Shown: one piece after another, positions 55,501-63,910 of the stretch
Layout: the number at the start of each line of letters is the position of its first letter
How positions within the stretch are numbered: position 1 is the first letter of the stretch
From: Dermanyssus gallinae
Lineage: Eukaryota > Arthropoda > Arachnida > Mesostigmata > Dermanyssidae
Assembly (NCBI GenBank): GCA_003439945.1
Contig: QVRM01000283.1
Span: 844,001 to 908,000, forward strand
Direction of reading: 5' to 3'
DNA length: 64,000 bases
Position numbers and translations under genes: made by a program
The notes under the pieces: model-generated
Databases searched by the model: none
Seen by the model: the letters and a program-made list of their open reading frames with translations, nothing else
Told to the model about the DNA's origin: nothing

Positions 55501-57164
55501 CGGCGTGGTATCTGTCGCACTGGCGAGAGCATCTAGTGCACCTACAACACTCCTGAGGATCGTGGAATTTTTCGAGCTGCATAGCACGTGATGAAACCCG
55601 TGGGCTGCAAACGCCGTAATTAGATGTCTATTCTTATAACCGGCTGCTCGCCGGGCCGTGCTTGTCATCGCTACCGTAGTGTATATTCCTATGTCGATTA
55701 ATTTCTTTAATTTCTCCGTCCACTTATTGTTTAGGCCTCCAACGCTCTTATTACCTCTACGAAAGCTACTACAACGCCGTAAAACGTTAACAATGATTTT
55801 TCAAGTGAACGTTTACGAAAGTCGTGACATGCCAAAACCGAGTTACGTTACAGAACTTAAGGCTTTCTGAAGCTTGCTGCAGTTTAATGTTAAGAAATGT
55901 GTTAAAAAAACTTGCAAATACACCGCTTCCGTTCTACAGGCTCCGGATCCGCCGATAGCGTAAGAATCGGCACTCCGAGTCGGTAGACAGAAAGGCTCTG
56001 GTAATTAAGGCAGGCGTTTCAATTATGCTCTCGCTTTGACTCGAAAATTGGCGTTTAATTTTGCAATATCATCTACCACATGCACGTTTCAACTGCCTTA
56101 AAATCGGCCTAAAAGGAACGGACTAGACCTCAGCATGAGTACCCGCGATCACCGAAAGGCGATTGTCCATGCAACCAAGGCTGATTATTTTGGCAGAATT
56201 AAATGTAAAACTTTCCGCATGATGTCAGCACTTAGAATCGGAGCTAGCGTCTGCGAGCCGTTTCAGTGCAAACTGTGCGGGGAGATGGTGGATTCCAGTG
56301 GCCTACACCCACTGAGTTGCCCGAAGAGCATTATGGTCTCATGGAAAGTCCCTAGCTTGGGATGCAACGGTTTCGTGCACAACCGCGGCTTCCTATTTAC
56401 ACCACAGCTCTGTTGAGCCGGGGTGGGTAGCAAAGCACGCGGACGCCAGAAAACGGTTTAAATATGCTGGACTGGAAACAAGATATATTTTTGTGCCTAT
56501 TGCCATGGAGACACTAGGACCAATCAGCAAGGGAACCGAAGCATTTCTCAAAGATTTGAGTAAGCGAATTCAGGAGGTCACGAACGACCGAAGAGAGGGT
56601 CAATTCTTGAGGCAAGCGTTGTCCTTGGCCGTTTGCAGAGGAAACGCGGCATCTATTTTAGGCGCCATGGAGTGAACTAGATATTTAAAAAAACTTTGCA
56701 ATAATACGTTCAGACCTTTCAACTGTAACATCGTTTAACATGTAATAATAAAAATAATAAAAATGTAAAACATGTTTTGGTATGTTTTAAGATGTTGCAT
56801 TAACGCATAGTTTAAAAACGGTACAGAAACCTTTTTGCCCAGGGATGACCAGTGAATTTGATTTCTTGCTTTATGATCCAGACAGCCGGAGGTGTAGATT
56901 CGTCAGTCATTTTCCAAATCTCAAATCATTTTTAATTTTTATTTTAGACAAATAATAATAACTTGATGACAAAAGTAATATTTAATTGATTGAATGCAGG
57001 TGAACGTGGCTGACCTAAGGATCATCATCCTGTCACTGTTAATCGGTTTAGCGTCGTCGGCCGCAGGCTTCGCGATAGAGCTTTTACGCCACGGCTGTTT
57101 GAGCGTTATGAAGAGAAGACGCCGCGCTGCTCTGCAAACGAGAATGTCTGCGGTGACGAATTGA
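39480..57164 (+). CDS. Ionotropic receptor (IR, iGluR-like ligand-gated channel), seven exons, 5' end missing
   Basis: Exons 39480-39583, 40493-40754, 41352-41499, 41864-42084, 43647-43933, 44150-44264 and 57000-57164 join in one frame for 433 residues plus stop. They encode, in order: S1 of the ligand-binding domain ([39 protein letters not shown]), TM1 ([19 protein letters not shown]), the pore region, TM2 with [19 protein letters not shown] in the place of SYTANLAAFLT, S2 ([14 protein letters not shown]), TM3 ([20 protein letters not shown]) and a basic tail. IRs are plasma-membrane cation channels, in arthropods mostly of sensory neurons; no large amino-terminal domain is seen, as in divergent IRs. 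Introns are GT-AG except after exon 4, which best fits a GC donor. Intron 6 is 12.7 kb and full of transposons. The signal-peptide exon was not found. Confidence 0.9.
40345..40381. repeat. Two overlapping, mutually exclusive hairpins
   Basis: TGCTCAATGCGG pairs with CCGCATTGAGCA (40345-40374), while GCGGTACTGC pairs with GCAGTACCGC (40353-40381). The two stems share bases, so only one can form at a time. It lies in receptor intron 1. Confidence 0.85.
40493..40754 (+). CDS. Ionotropic receptor exon (S1 of ligand-binding domain)
   Basis: Acceptor …TGTTAG; reads [41 protein letters not shown] and ends in VDLE at GTAAGT (phase 0). The G-W-x-G-M and D-x-x-V-x-P-L pattern is typical of S1 in IR/iGluR proteins. 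Confidence 0.9.
41352..41499 (+). CDS. Ionotropic receptor exon (TM1 and pore start)
   Basis: Acceptor CTTTTTGCAG; starts [10 protein letters not shown], continues through a hydrophobic TM1 and an extracellular loop (YPNTAIPFW) to [12 protein letters not shown]; donor GTAAGG, phase 1. Confidence 0.9.
41864..42084 (+). CDS. Ionotropic receptor exon (pore end, TM2, start of S2)
   Basis: Acceptor ATTTTTCAG; contains [17 protein letters not shown] and [18 protein letters not shown]. No usable GT donor fits both phase and the downstream exon well: a GC donor (AAG|GCACGG) after 42084 gives a smooth join to 43647. A GT at 42090 would need an acceptor at 43672 and would drop about eight residues. 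Confidence 0.8.
42185..42238. repeat. (TA)n microsatellite in receptor intron 4
   Basis: About 54 bp of TA dinucleotides. Confidence 0.95.
42764..42909. repeat. TA-rich minisatellite with TTTACATATATAA units
   Basis: Three TTTACATATATA(A) words separated by TA runs of similar length; total about 146 bp, in receptor intron 4. It borders the non-LTR tail fragment on its right. Confidence 0.9.
42910..43210 (-). pseudogene. Tick-type non-LTR tail (copy of the 11901-12644 element)
   Basis: Starts at the TA array. Follows 11.97-12.29 kb in order (ACTTCGTACAC; CACGATAGCCATAAACTATG; GCAAGACCAGAC; GGTCAGACTTGTTTAATTTT). Minus-strand frame broken. Lies in receptor intron 4, antisense to it. Confidence 0.65.
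43211..43541. other. No gene; possible DNA-transposon end next to (TA)n at 43515-43541
   Basis: The stretch before the TA array ends GGAAGGCCCTGTATA, whose reverse complement (TACAGGGCC) resembles DNA-transposon ends next to a TA target. No partner end was identified. Confidence 0.35.
43647..43933 (+). CDS. Ionotropic receptor exon (S2)
   Basis: Reads [15 protein letters not shown], then [20 protein letters not shown], then [20 protein letters not shown]; ends in phase 2 at GTTTGT. The basic, aliphatic P..A.R..LP..FL..LDRR pattern is the usual end part of S2 in IRs. Confidence 0.8.
44150..44264 (+). CDS. Ionotropic receptor exon (end of S2)
   Basis: Acceptor TATATGCGCAG; reads [20 protein letters not shown] and ends NVRQ at donor GTTGGT. 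An alternative donor four bases later would shift the frame into the last exon, so 44264 is preferred. Confidence 0.8.
44947..47640 (-). pseudogene. R1-like ORF2 (APE endonuclease + RT), stop and frameshifts
   Basis: Opens without ATG just after the ORF1 stop ([19 protein letters not shown]). Endonuclease (to 46500): [22 protein letters not shown] and [10 protein letters not shown] carry the Glu, Asp-Asn and Asp-His residues; in the IEFTLTN block an Asp is replaced by Glu. An in-frame stop at 46500-46502 separates it from RT. A frameshift lies between 46500 and 46177; 46177-45839 holds [20 protein letters not shown] and an intact [11 protein letters not shown] second frameshift lies at a run of seven A (T7 on the + strand, 45846-45852). 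45936-44947 holds [11 protein letters not shown] and the tail [19 protein letters not shown]. The element cannot move by itself as read. Confidence 0.85.
47660..49914 (-). pseudogene. R1-like ORF1 (gag-like), one frameshift
   Basis: Starts [16 protein letters not shown]. Residues to about 570 are open in one frame; near 48200, within the [10 protein letters not shown] / [11 protein letters not shown] junction, the reading moves to another frame that ends at 47660. The C-terminal part has Cys/His knuckles [14 protein letters not shown] and [14 protein letters not shown], and a third with Cys spacing altered ([13 protein letters not shown]). The middle has a coiled-coil-like Ala/Glu/Lys-rich segment. 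Apart from the frameshift it looks complete, so the break may be recent or an assembly error. Confidence 0.85.
50151..51279. other. Possible 5' end of the R1-like element, then AT-rich intron
   Basis: 50151-50920 is GC-richer, with overlapping open frames on both strands and no family motif; it may be the element's 5' UTR. Beyond 50920 it is AT-rich with poly-T runs. Nothing else supported. Confidence 0.4.
51280..52341. mobile_element. 1.06-kb foldback element with ~500-bp inverted arms and TA flanks
   Basis: Left end TACAGGGTGTTGCAG is mirrored by CTGCAACACTTTGTA at the right, with TA on each side (51278-51279 and 52342-52343), as for Tc1/mariner-type insertion. The left arm (51280-about 51783) is repeated in reverse complement by the right arm (about 51824-52341) with high identity throughout, for example GGAGTAATTACGATTTTTCG against CGAAAAATCGTAATTACTCC. 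The loop is about 40 bp and GC-rich. No transposase frame; non-autonomous. It lies in receptor intron 6, so the pre-mRNA would contain a long double-stranded stem. A single-arm relative is at 26056-26235. Confidence 0.9.
52393..53090 (-). pseudogene. R2-type endonuclease tail (REL family), nearly complete copy
   Basis: Minus strand from about 53075: [20 protein letters not shown]; after a frame change [20 protein letters not shown], then [20 protein letters not shown] and a GLTLIPF stretch broken by a stop. 52773-52393 is open: [57 protein letters not shown], ending after a tail not seen in the other copies. The first Cys pair of the finger is lost. Besides the best copy it preserves most of the nuclease signature. 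Confidence 0.75.
53091..53329. other. AT-rich spacer; short SINE-head-like piece at 53299-53320
   Basis: CCCCGGTGGCGTAGTACGCA matches the start of the SINEs at 5885 and 54110 (GCCCGGTGGCGTAGCGCA) but the body does not follow. Confidence 0.4.
53330..53830 (-). pseudogene. Non-LTR retrotransposon linker/RT fragment
   Basis: Minus strand: [14 protein letters not shown] (the P-W-W/F-D-E-C linker between endonuclease and RT), then about 200 bp of decayed RT finger sequence ([18 protein letters not shown]) ending near [20 protein letters not shown]. Several stops. It may belong to a Jockey-like family. Confidence 0.5.
53831..54109. other. No gene recognised
   Basis: Short stretch between a retroelement fragment and a SINE. 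Confidence 0.45.
54110..54281 (+). repeat. tRNA-derived SINE, copy 2
   Basis: Starts AGACCGGTGGCGCGGTGCAT (A-box region), B box GGATTCGAGCC near 54172, then the same body as 5885-6056 (TTGCACATTTGTATT … GACGTGAAATCTTGG … AGCCCGAAAAT). A T-rich tail follows. Inside receptor intron 6 in the sense orientation. Confidence 0.85.
54282..55419. other. No gene recognised
   Basis: Part of receptor intron 6. No exon or element motif supported. Confidence 0.45.
55420..55745 (-). pseudogene. Tick-type non-LTR retrotransposon C-terminal tail
   Basis: Minus strand: [20 protein letters not shown] then [20 protein letters not shown]. The FAxHGFHHxLC block precedes the Cys/His tail in this family, but that tail is not preserved here. 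Similar order on the minus strand at 63020-63400. Confidence 0.55.
55746..56124. other. No gene recognised
   Basis: Intron 6 sequence; the last part may belong to the REL-type copy that follows. Confidence 0.4.
56125..56674 (+). pseudogene. REL-family-like tail, divergent lineage
   Basis: Plus strand: [20 protein letters not shown] and [17 protein letters not shown] form a C-X2-C-X8-H-X3-C finger, followed after a broken middle by [35 protein letters not shown] and [20 protein letters not shown]. Same block order as the other REL copies but clearly more distant; the middle PD...D part is unreadable. Its end lies 325 bp before the receptor's last exon. Confidence 0.65.
56675..56999. other. 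End of receptor intron 6
   Basis: AT-rich intron sequence leading to the acceptor TGAATGCAG; nothing else recognised. Confidence 0.6.
57000..57164 (+). CDS. Ionotropic receptor last exon (TM3 and tail)
   Basis: Acceptor TGAATGCAG; starts [20 protein letters not shown], a hydrophobic TM3, then [10 protein letters not shown] and a basic cytoplasmic tail; TGA at 57162. In phase with the exon ending at 44264. It lies 12.7 kb downstream; the join rests on frame and the family layout. Confidence 0.8.
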   Translation: MNVADLRIIILSLLIGLASSAAGFAIELLRHGCLSVMKRRRRAALQTRMSAVTN

Positions 57165-57659
57165 GAGATTGTGGTAAAGCCGTAATGATCTCGTCTAATC
57201 GCTCAAGCGAGAAAGAAAGATTCATAAAAACAAAATATGAACGCTCTGCAAAGGGGAGGTACATGTGTAATGAATTAATATACATACTCAGTATGAGTGA
57301 AATAGATGCGATGACGATGATAATGAATTATCAATTTGGCTCAAGGAGCATGCATGTGCATGTTATTTTCTGGGCCTCGAATGTACATTGGGCCATTTAA
57401 AGGTAAAACGCTTAATTTTTTAGGGGTTTGTTGATGGCGTTCGGCCTAAACTGCCGGCGGCATAGACAACACTTATCTTTTCTAATTGGGTTATTTACCG
57501 ATCCCGTATCGTCGAGTGTGACGAGGGAAGATGGATTCAACTCGGTTTAGCTATACTGGTGATTAAATAAGCAATAGAAAATGTTTCGTGTACATGTTCA
57601 TTTGCCGTTTTTCCTTTAGGTAAGTAAAGCTGCTTCGGATTAAGCTTGGCTCTCTAGTT
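57165..57659. other. Receptor 3' UTR and flank
   Basis: Sequence after the stop codon at 57164. No clear AATAAA was found close by; the transcript end is not located. Confidence 0.45.
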
Positions 57660-58290
57660 CCATGACATGGCATGGGACAACCGTAACATTCTCACGCTAC
57701 GGTTCTCCCATGCCACGGCAGCTTTCTTCGAATCCTCGCAAACTACGAGTAGTCGCATGGGACTTTCTCTCTAACGATACTGGGCTTGCGGATCTTGCTG
57801 TGCGTGTACACCTGCTGGGGCCAGTTAATCTTCACAAGCGCGGTCACAAGTACAGCTTCGAGGTACAGCTAAACATTATTTTATTAATCTCGTTGACTGG
57901 GTCTCTCGCAGCCCCTACTATTACGATCAGGTCTGTCTCGCAGACAGGATCGACTATTTTAAGACGTTTCTTCTCGCAGGTGCACTGGCGGAGAAGATCC
58001 CACGGGTTAGGATTCCTTCGTTCGACCTTATTTTCCCGTATGGCGGCCATCGTTTCTGCTAGCGGATAATCTCCTCCTTAATAGCCGCGTTCTCCCGGTT
58101 TCATTTTATCCAGGTCCATGTATTTGAAGCCTTGAGACACCACCGTACTAGTTTGACTATTCTTCTGCTACTTTTCTTTGCCTTTGTGGTCACTTTATCA
58201 TCTTTCTATTACTCTGCGGTCTTCCCTTTATCCGCTGACTTCTCTTTATCGGCAAACCTCTTTTCCGACACGACGTCTATTATGACGTAT
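57660..58290 (-). pseudogene. R1-like ORF1 fragment (relative of 35493-37610)
   Basis: 58050-57844 reads CTCEKKRLKIVDPVCETD, then AARDPVNEINKIMFSC, matching CICEKKRSKMVDAACETD … KDPVNEINKMIFGC of the intact ORF1. The neighbouring sequence left and right follows the same ORF1 with frame changes. The zinc knuckles and ORF2 are absent. A decayed internal fragment. Confidence 0.75.
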
Positions 58291-60717
58291 GTTATATATA
58301 CTGTAGAGGGATCAATCGTTTTCGGTGAGTGAAGCGCAGCTTAGGGCAGTCTTTGAACCTGCGAGTGGGTAAAGGGCAGCCTCTCGCCGAAGCTCGGCTC
58401 TGGAGTACTACTGGACAATACGGATCGACAGTGGCGGCACTGACGATCATGTCCTTCCTAGTAAAAGGAGTTCCAGGCGACTATTGACGTTATCGACACT
58501 ATATATGAGGCGGTGCAAAGTGCGCTCATCTGAGAAATAAAAAAGTCGGTAGATTTGTCGACCGACAGCCAACGGCGACTCGACACAATGACACTGGTTC
58601 CATGGCGTGCAGCCCGATGTCCTGTGTGCGACGCTGGTGTGCCAATCACATCGCACAAGCGGTTGCATGTGAGATACTGGCTCTAAAAGGAAGGAGTACC
58701 CGCATTTTTTCACTAAGCTTAGAACATCTGTTGCAATCTGGAAACAAGAGCCGGGGACTTCCTTCTGCAGAGAATATCGATAGAAATCCAGATTGGCAAT
58801 GCAGCAATTATCTTGGGATCGCTGCTAAGTAGTGAAGAATTTGCGTTTCCGCCGTAGCCGGGTTGGCGTCGTACTGCTTGCGTAATGTATAAATAAATTT
58901 GTCACGATTGCTCATATATATTTTGACGACGATATATGTATATTTGTATTGTATCGTGTACCATATGATCACTATATAATTGTTGCACACATCATATGGA
59001 AATGGTATTTGTAACAAGACTAACTACCTCTCTACTCAGTTATCACAATATGTCTATCTAATGGGGAAGAAAATTATAGCAAGGTCACGGTGACACAGGA
59101 AAGATTAGTGCGAATTTAAGGGCAACTGACTACGTGTAGTTATGCATAGACGGTTATAGGCAGAACCCTAAATTTGGCCAGAGTGTCAGGGCTGACGTGT
59201 GTTGTTACATACACTCATATATATATATATATATATATATATTGTAGTTCTGTAAACATCGCTAGCTTGCAGAACAACCTACAAGTTTGTAACAAATAAG
59301 CCAATAACGGTGTCGCCATCGATGAAGGCGAAGACAACAAATTTATTAACTGTTCATTCATGTTCATTAAGATTGCAGCTTGAGTAGTTGCTTAACAAAT
59401 TAACATATCCACCGAGCGTTTATGGGGCTGAAGCACGTACCACAGCGCTCTCGTCGGGCACTACAGATATGCAAAACATAGAGCCCCCAATGTAACCTTC
59501 ATACCTGTCCTGCACACGGATCGGGTTCCGGTCCCGCGAAGATTACCCATCAAATTATCTAGGCATAAGGAAAATAACTCTAAAATATATAGATCTCAAT
59601 CCGAAAACAAGCGACATAAAATGTACTGACTCTAGAGGTACAATCCGTGTAATTTTGCAGTTCACTAATCATCTACGGGTGTTAGAAGCACGGGTGATAC
59701 CAATGGGCTTTTATTTGATCGTAACCAGTGCTTAACTTAGATTATGTTATCAATCTAGATCTTTTGTTTACAGATGGCCGCTAAATGAGTTGGATGTGTA
59801 TATATATATATATATATACTCGTATGTGTATCACACTGCATATTTTGCGTGACATATATCTATATTTTTAAAAGCTTAAATAATTACGGTAATTTGCATG
59901 TGTTTCAAACATCATTTTTAAATATCTTACGTTTTACTATTACGGAGTACCAATTGTACAGAGAAGGACTGCATCTACATTGTGTACTTTTGGCGTCATT
60001 TTCTCATAACGGAATAATACTGCGCTTATTTCCCCATAGCACGTTGCTTGATGCCGTGCAAGCCAAGGTTAGGCAAGATGTCTATCCGGTGAGGTGTCTA
60101 TTTACTAGTGCATATAAATATATATCCCGATAGCGTACCAGCGGCGACATCAAGCTCTTGAGTTGCTAATCTGAATTCAGAAGCGCAATTGCAAGCCAGC
60201 AGAATCATTCATATGAATAACAGTTTTCATGATGGAACCGACACTGGCATGTCTGCCGAACTTGAAGTTTTGTGCACTGGATGATATGAAAACGTCCTTA
60301 GAATAAACTCGTTATCCGCCTCCCGCTCTCCTTGAACCTCCTTTACGCCGTGTCTTCGTAATCTCACTATGCTATACAACAAAGTCGATCAGCCCCCGTA
60401 TAATTGATCTCTTAGAGTCTGAACTTTATGTAGTTTAATCAAAAACTGAGTTACAATTAAATGTACATAGAAACTGCGTTGCTTGTTGCAGTGGTTGTTG
60501 ATGTTTTGTTTAGTACCGTGCACTGGGATATATGGTACGTGTCGACGTTGGAATGTTTACAGTTTCTGCATACGCCAAACATCATCATAACCTATTAGAT
60601 GATAAATAACTAATGGCGATGATGAATTATATTAGGTAAAACGTTACTCGAATTCTGTCTGTAACGTTAACTCCTATTTTGATTTAAATGTGGCGCCTAC
60701 GATCTACTGCAGTGCAC
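58291..60717. other. No gene recognised; (TA)n at 59217-59242 and 59799-59818
   Basis: Open frames near 58447-58832 on both strands have Cys/His-rich words but no order I can assign. The rest is AT-rich without recognised exon or element. Confidence 0.4.

Positions 60718-60791
<74 letters not shown>
60718..60791. repeat. (TA)n microsatellite
   Basis: About 74 bp of TA dinucleotides. Confidence 0.95.
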
Positions 60792-60793
<2 letters not shown>

Positions 60794-60919
60794 AAAATAC
60801 CGCGTGCGCGTCATTACTCTGTACATATACCGAGGGCGTCGAGTGTCAGTTCAAGCACCTTTAAGCCGTTCAGTACGTCAAGGATTTCGTAAAGGTGAAT
60901 TATACCTAAGAAATGCTAG

Positions 60920-61045
60920 GCAATTCCGAGCCTGGGGGAAGGGCGTGGGGAGAAATACGGGTTTAGTAGGTTTCCGAGTTCCACACTAGCTGCTGACAGC
61001 TGCCAGCAACGCATAACCTCCCAAAACCTTCCAATAAGAAACAAG
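60920..61045 (+). repeat. Unnamed interspersed repeat, copy 3
   Basis: TTCCGAGCCTGGGGGAAGGG, ACGGGTTTAGTAGGTTTCCG, CCACACTAGC, then CCTCCCAAAACC and an A-rich end; same word order as at 3700-3840 and 11655-11795. Confidence 0.65.
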
Positions 61046-62002
61046 GTGTAGAACAACGGAAACCATTTGAAAACAAATTAAAGTTTTCTTTGATGTTAAT
61101 TATGCTGTTGAAATGGGGATCTACATACACAGTTCCAGGCTACTTGCCATAGTTCTCTTTCATGGTATTATATCCGCGTAGAATAAAATATTTGCATACC
61201 TAAGTTTACACAAATGTCAAAACGACTGTCGGTAAATAAATGATGTGAATCAGATGAACATATTTATATATACTATTTAGACAATAGACACGCAGGCTGA
61301 CACACTGTTAGCATAAATGTAGGTCTTCTGAGGCTTGCCACTCAGTAAATCTTTGGGGTCAAATTAGACTGATGCATCCGCTCAACCATCCTTGGCTTGT
61401 TGTTGATGTTGTAGTGCTGCCGTTTTCTCGTGTAGTGTGCTGCAGTCATTATACGGTGTCCGCCGGTCGCTGACGTTTAGTTGTAGCAGCTTGCGCTCAT
61501 TCTGTTCAGCAGCCTGTTTACCAACTCTCATATGCGTTTTGTAAATTAAAGCTTTGCTTATCCAGTACGATTTTTATAGCTAGAATGATCGGCAGTCTTG
61601 AGTTTATCGCTTATGACGGTCGTGAGTTTACTCTTTCCGAAACGAAGGTTACGGCGTGTGGACTTTTGTCCCACGATCGCCCGGACCATGCTTGCCAATC
61701 GATTCCCTGTTGGAGCACACAGCCATCAATGGCTGCATCTCGTCGCATTTGGCGTAACGCAAGAGAGAGAGCAACTTAATTCGTAAACCCGTTGGCAAGT
61801 CGATATCGACACAAATAAAATAATGCTTCTTCCACCAGTTGCGAATTCTCCTTCGCAACGACTTAACGATAAGGAGGGCCCATTTGCAGCCTCCCACATA
61901 ATGAACTAGTATTCTATCTGGTCTACTTGGAACCACTTGTCACTTTTATGATGGCTTGTCTGAACGGGTAGCGCTCGAAAAGCTTCCTGGCGTTAGTGGC
62001 CA
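61046..62002 (-). other. Probable adenylate cyclase 3' UTR / flank; no other gene
   Basis: Downstream of the adenylate cyclase stop on the minus strand. An open frame at 61936-61649 shows no motif. The polyadenylation site was not located. Confidence 0.4.
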
Positions 62003-62125
62003 CTAGACAGGTTTCGCGCTGTCTATGTGGTTCGGTTGCCCCACTTGACGAGCCTGCGTTGCCGAGCTTCGTTGTGGAACTTTCTCATTGCGTCCACCCA
62101 ATAGGAAGTAAGTCAGCATTTCTCC
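62003..62125 (-). CDS. Adenylate cyclase, last coding exon
   Basis: Acceptor TTGTTTCAG on the minus strand, then GEMLTYFLLGGRNEKVPQ and a 22-residue polar tail with stop (TAG at 62005-62003); 40 residues in all. GEMLTYFL(x)GR is the hallmark end of the second catalytic (C2) domain of membrane adenylate cyclases, which make cAMP from ATP at the plasma membrane. In phase with the exon at 62877-62797. Confidence 0.9.
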   Translation of the reverse strand, partial: GEMLTYFLLGGRNEKVPQRSSATQARQVGQPNHIDSAKPV

Positions 62126-62733
62126 CTGAAACAACACGCAAATGTCACAATTACCAAATCTGCTGCTAAAAAAATATACGTTCGTACAAGGGCTTTTAAA
62201 ACGGGCGAGTTAATTTAATAGGTTATAATCTAGATCTATTTAGATTGAACGTATGGTTACTGTGTATATAACCATTTCCTCCATGTAACCAGTCAGTTTC
62301 TCCAAGGCCGCGAAAAAGCTATGAAAGCCTAAGAGTCGTCAGGAGGACACTCGAGGCATAATTTACTAACTTGCATCTAGTGCTGGTCAGAGACTACTAC
62401 ATGTACTCACTTCGTCTCTGTCTTAAGCTATATCGTAGCTGTCCAACAAAAGAACAAAGGGGAAAGAACCAAACATAGTTAGATTTAGACCCAGACATGT
62501 CCCTTCGTCATCTCCATGGTAACGACCCATGTTGTTGAAACGGCGTAGTTCATTCAATATATGTCTATATATACGGCTAGGCCATTGGATAATACAGTGA
62601 AAATACAATAAAATAAAATAACAAAAAGTCTTTTTTTAATTTCTTAACGTTGTTACCTTACAGCATGCACCTTTAGTCTAACGTAGTTCTAAGGCACTTA
62701 TTATTTTCGAGAGGAAAATACTTTTAGAGGTAA

Positions 62734-62785
<52 letters not shown>

Positions 62786-62796
62786 TTCGTACTTGC
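62126..62796 (-). other. Adenylate cyclase intron with GC donor and (TA)n at 62737-62783
   Basis: 671-bp intron between the two cyclase exons. The donor is AAG|GCAAGT, a consensus GC-AG donor; the acceptor is TTTCAG. A TA array of about 47 bp begins a few bases after the donor. Confidence 0.8.
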
Positions 62797-62877
62797 CTTT
62801 CCTTTAACCTTAATCTGGCCTCGACACTCCAGCGGATAGCCGAGAGGCTCTAAAATCCGATAAATTTCCTGTGTCAC
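62797..62877 (-). CDS. Adenylate cyclase, penultimate coding exon
   Basis: Acceptor AAATTTCAG on the minus strand, 27 codons: VTQEIYRILEPLGYPLECRG then QIKVKGK. This is the V.EE…L…GY…CRG.I.VKGKGE block near the end of the C2 catalytic domain. The class resembles the calmodulin-type (rutabaga/ADCY1-like) cyclases more than the others by eye, but too little is present to assign it. Upstream exons should lie beyond 64000. Confidence 0.9.
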
Positions 62878-63019
62878 CTGAAATTTAAGCCATTATTTAT
62901 ATAAATCATGTATACAAATCATCAAAGCATTATTTATATAAATCACGTTTTTTTAAATATGTGTGTAAAATCTAAGCACAACTAAGCGATGTATGTTCGC
63001 ACAAATACTCTAATACACC
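62878..63019 (-). other. Adenylate cyclase intron sequence
   Basis: AT-rich intron upstream of the penultimate cyclase exon. It contains the near-repeated word AAGC.ATTATTTATATAAATC twice. Confidence 0.5.
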
Positions 63020-63910
63020 GCTTCGCTTTTATTGTGTGGCCTAACTGGCTCGCTTAGAGACTCTCTGGAGCTGGACATTTTGCCATGGCTTCCACCATGT
63101 GATGCGTCAAAGAGAGGGTTTTCCCGAATCGCAAAACTATTGTAGACGTAAGAGATGCAGCTGCCATGATGACAGGTCATGGTACCGATTATAGTGGCAT
63201 TTGAAGCTCTTACACCCACAATGATTTAACAGTTTGTGGAAACGCTCGGTTTGGCGCAGTATATGGCAGAAGTCAGAAACCGCAAACGCCCTTATAAAGT
63301 ACCTATTCTTCTGCCAGTTGCATATTTACCTACGTCAACCTCTTCAATTTTTTAATATACCCTGGCCATAATTTGGCCTGAGCCTATATTAATAACCTGT
63401 CTTTACAGGTTCATAACAAAGCTAAAACCTTCTTCGTAAAAAGGAATCTAGTTCTGCCTATTAACATTAAATCCTCCTCTTAAGTTTCTCCCATATAATG
63501 ACTATCCCGTAAGTCGCAATTAATGCAGCTTTTAGATTAAAAAACACTGCCGCTATTCATAGTGAGAGCATATGCAGGATATTGATTGTTGCAGGTGCTA
63601 CCATATCTTATGACCAAGAGCCCACCCCATCAACATTTTGCCTTTGGCCTAATTTATTTTTATTTGGAGTTCATTCATAACTCATATCACATTTTTAAGG
63701 CATAAATGATCCGAAATCGACTAATCCCAAAAATCACTATATCATCCGCATATATTAGTATTTTTGCGCAGTCCCTTCTGCAGTCATTCCCGCTTGCTCC
63801 GGTAATTCTGCAAGAAATGTTGAAAAGAGCAGGGGACGTAGCCGATCACCCCCGGAAACCTCTGTCGACTGTGTCACCACCCCCGCAAGTCTAACGCCGT
63901 TATCGATCAG
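63020..63910 (-). pseudogene. Tick-type non-LTR retrotransposon remnant (RT and tail)
   Basis: Minus strand, inside the cyclase gene's next intron. Near 63900-63800: RT motif SGGDRLRPLLFSTFLAELPE (normally QGDxLSPLLFS). Near 63760-63700: a decayed YADD/IFG region. Near 63390-63180: RVNMQ, KNRYFIRAFAVSDFCHIL and a CGCKS..C…YH Cys/His tail like that of 11901-12644. Frames change repeatedly. The 5' part would lie beyond 64000. Confidence 0.55.

Noticed and set aside
61649..61936. 95-codon minus-strand open frame as an extra cyclase exon
   Set aside because: It lies after the cyclase stop codon and shows no cyclase or other domain; treated as 3' UTR or flank.
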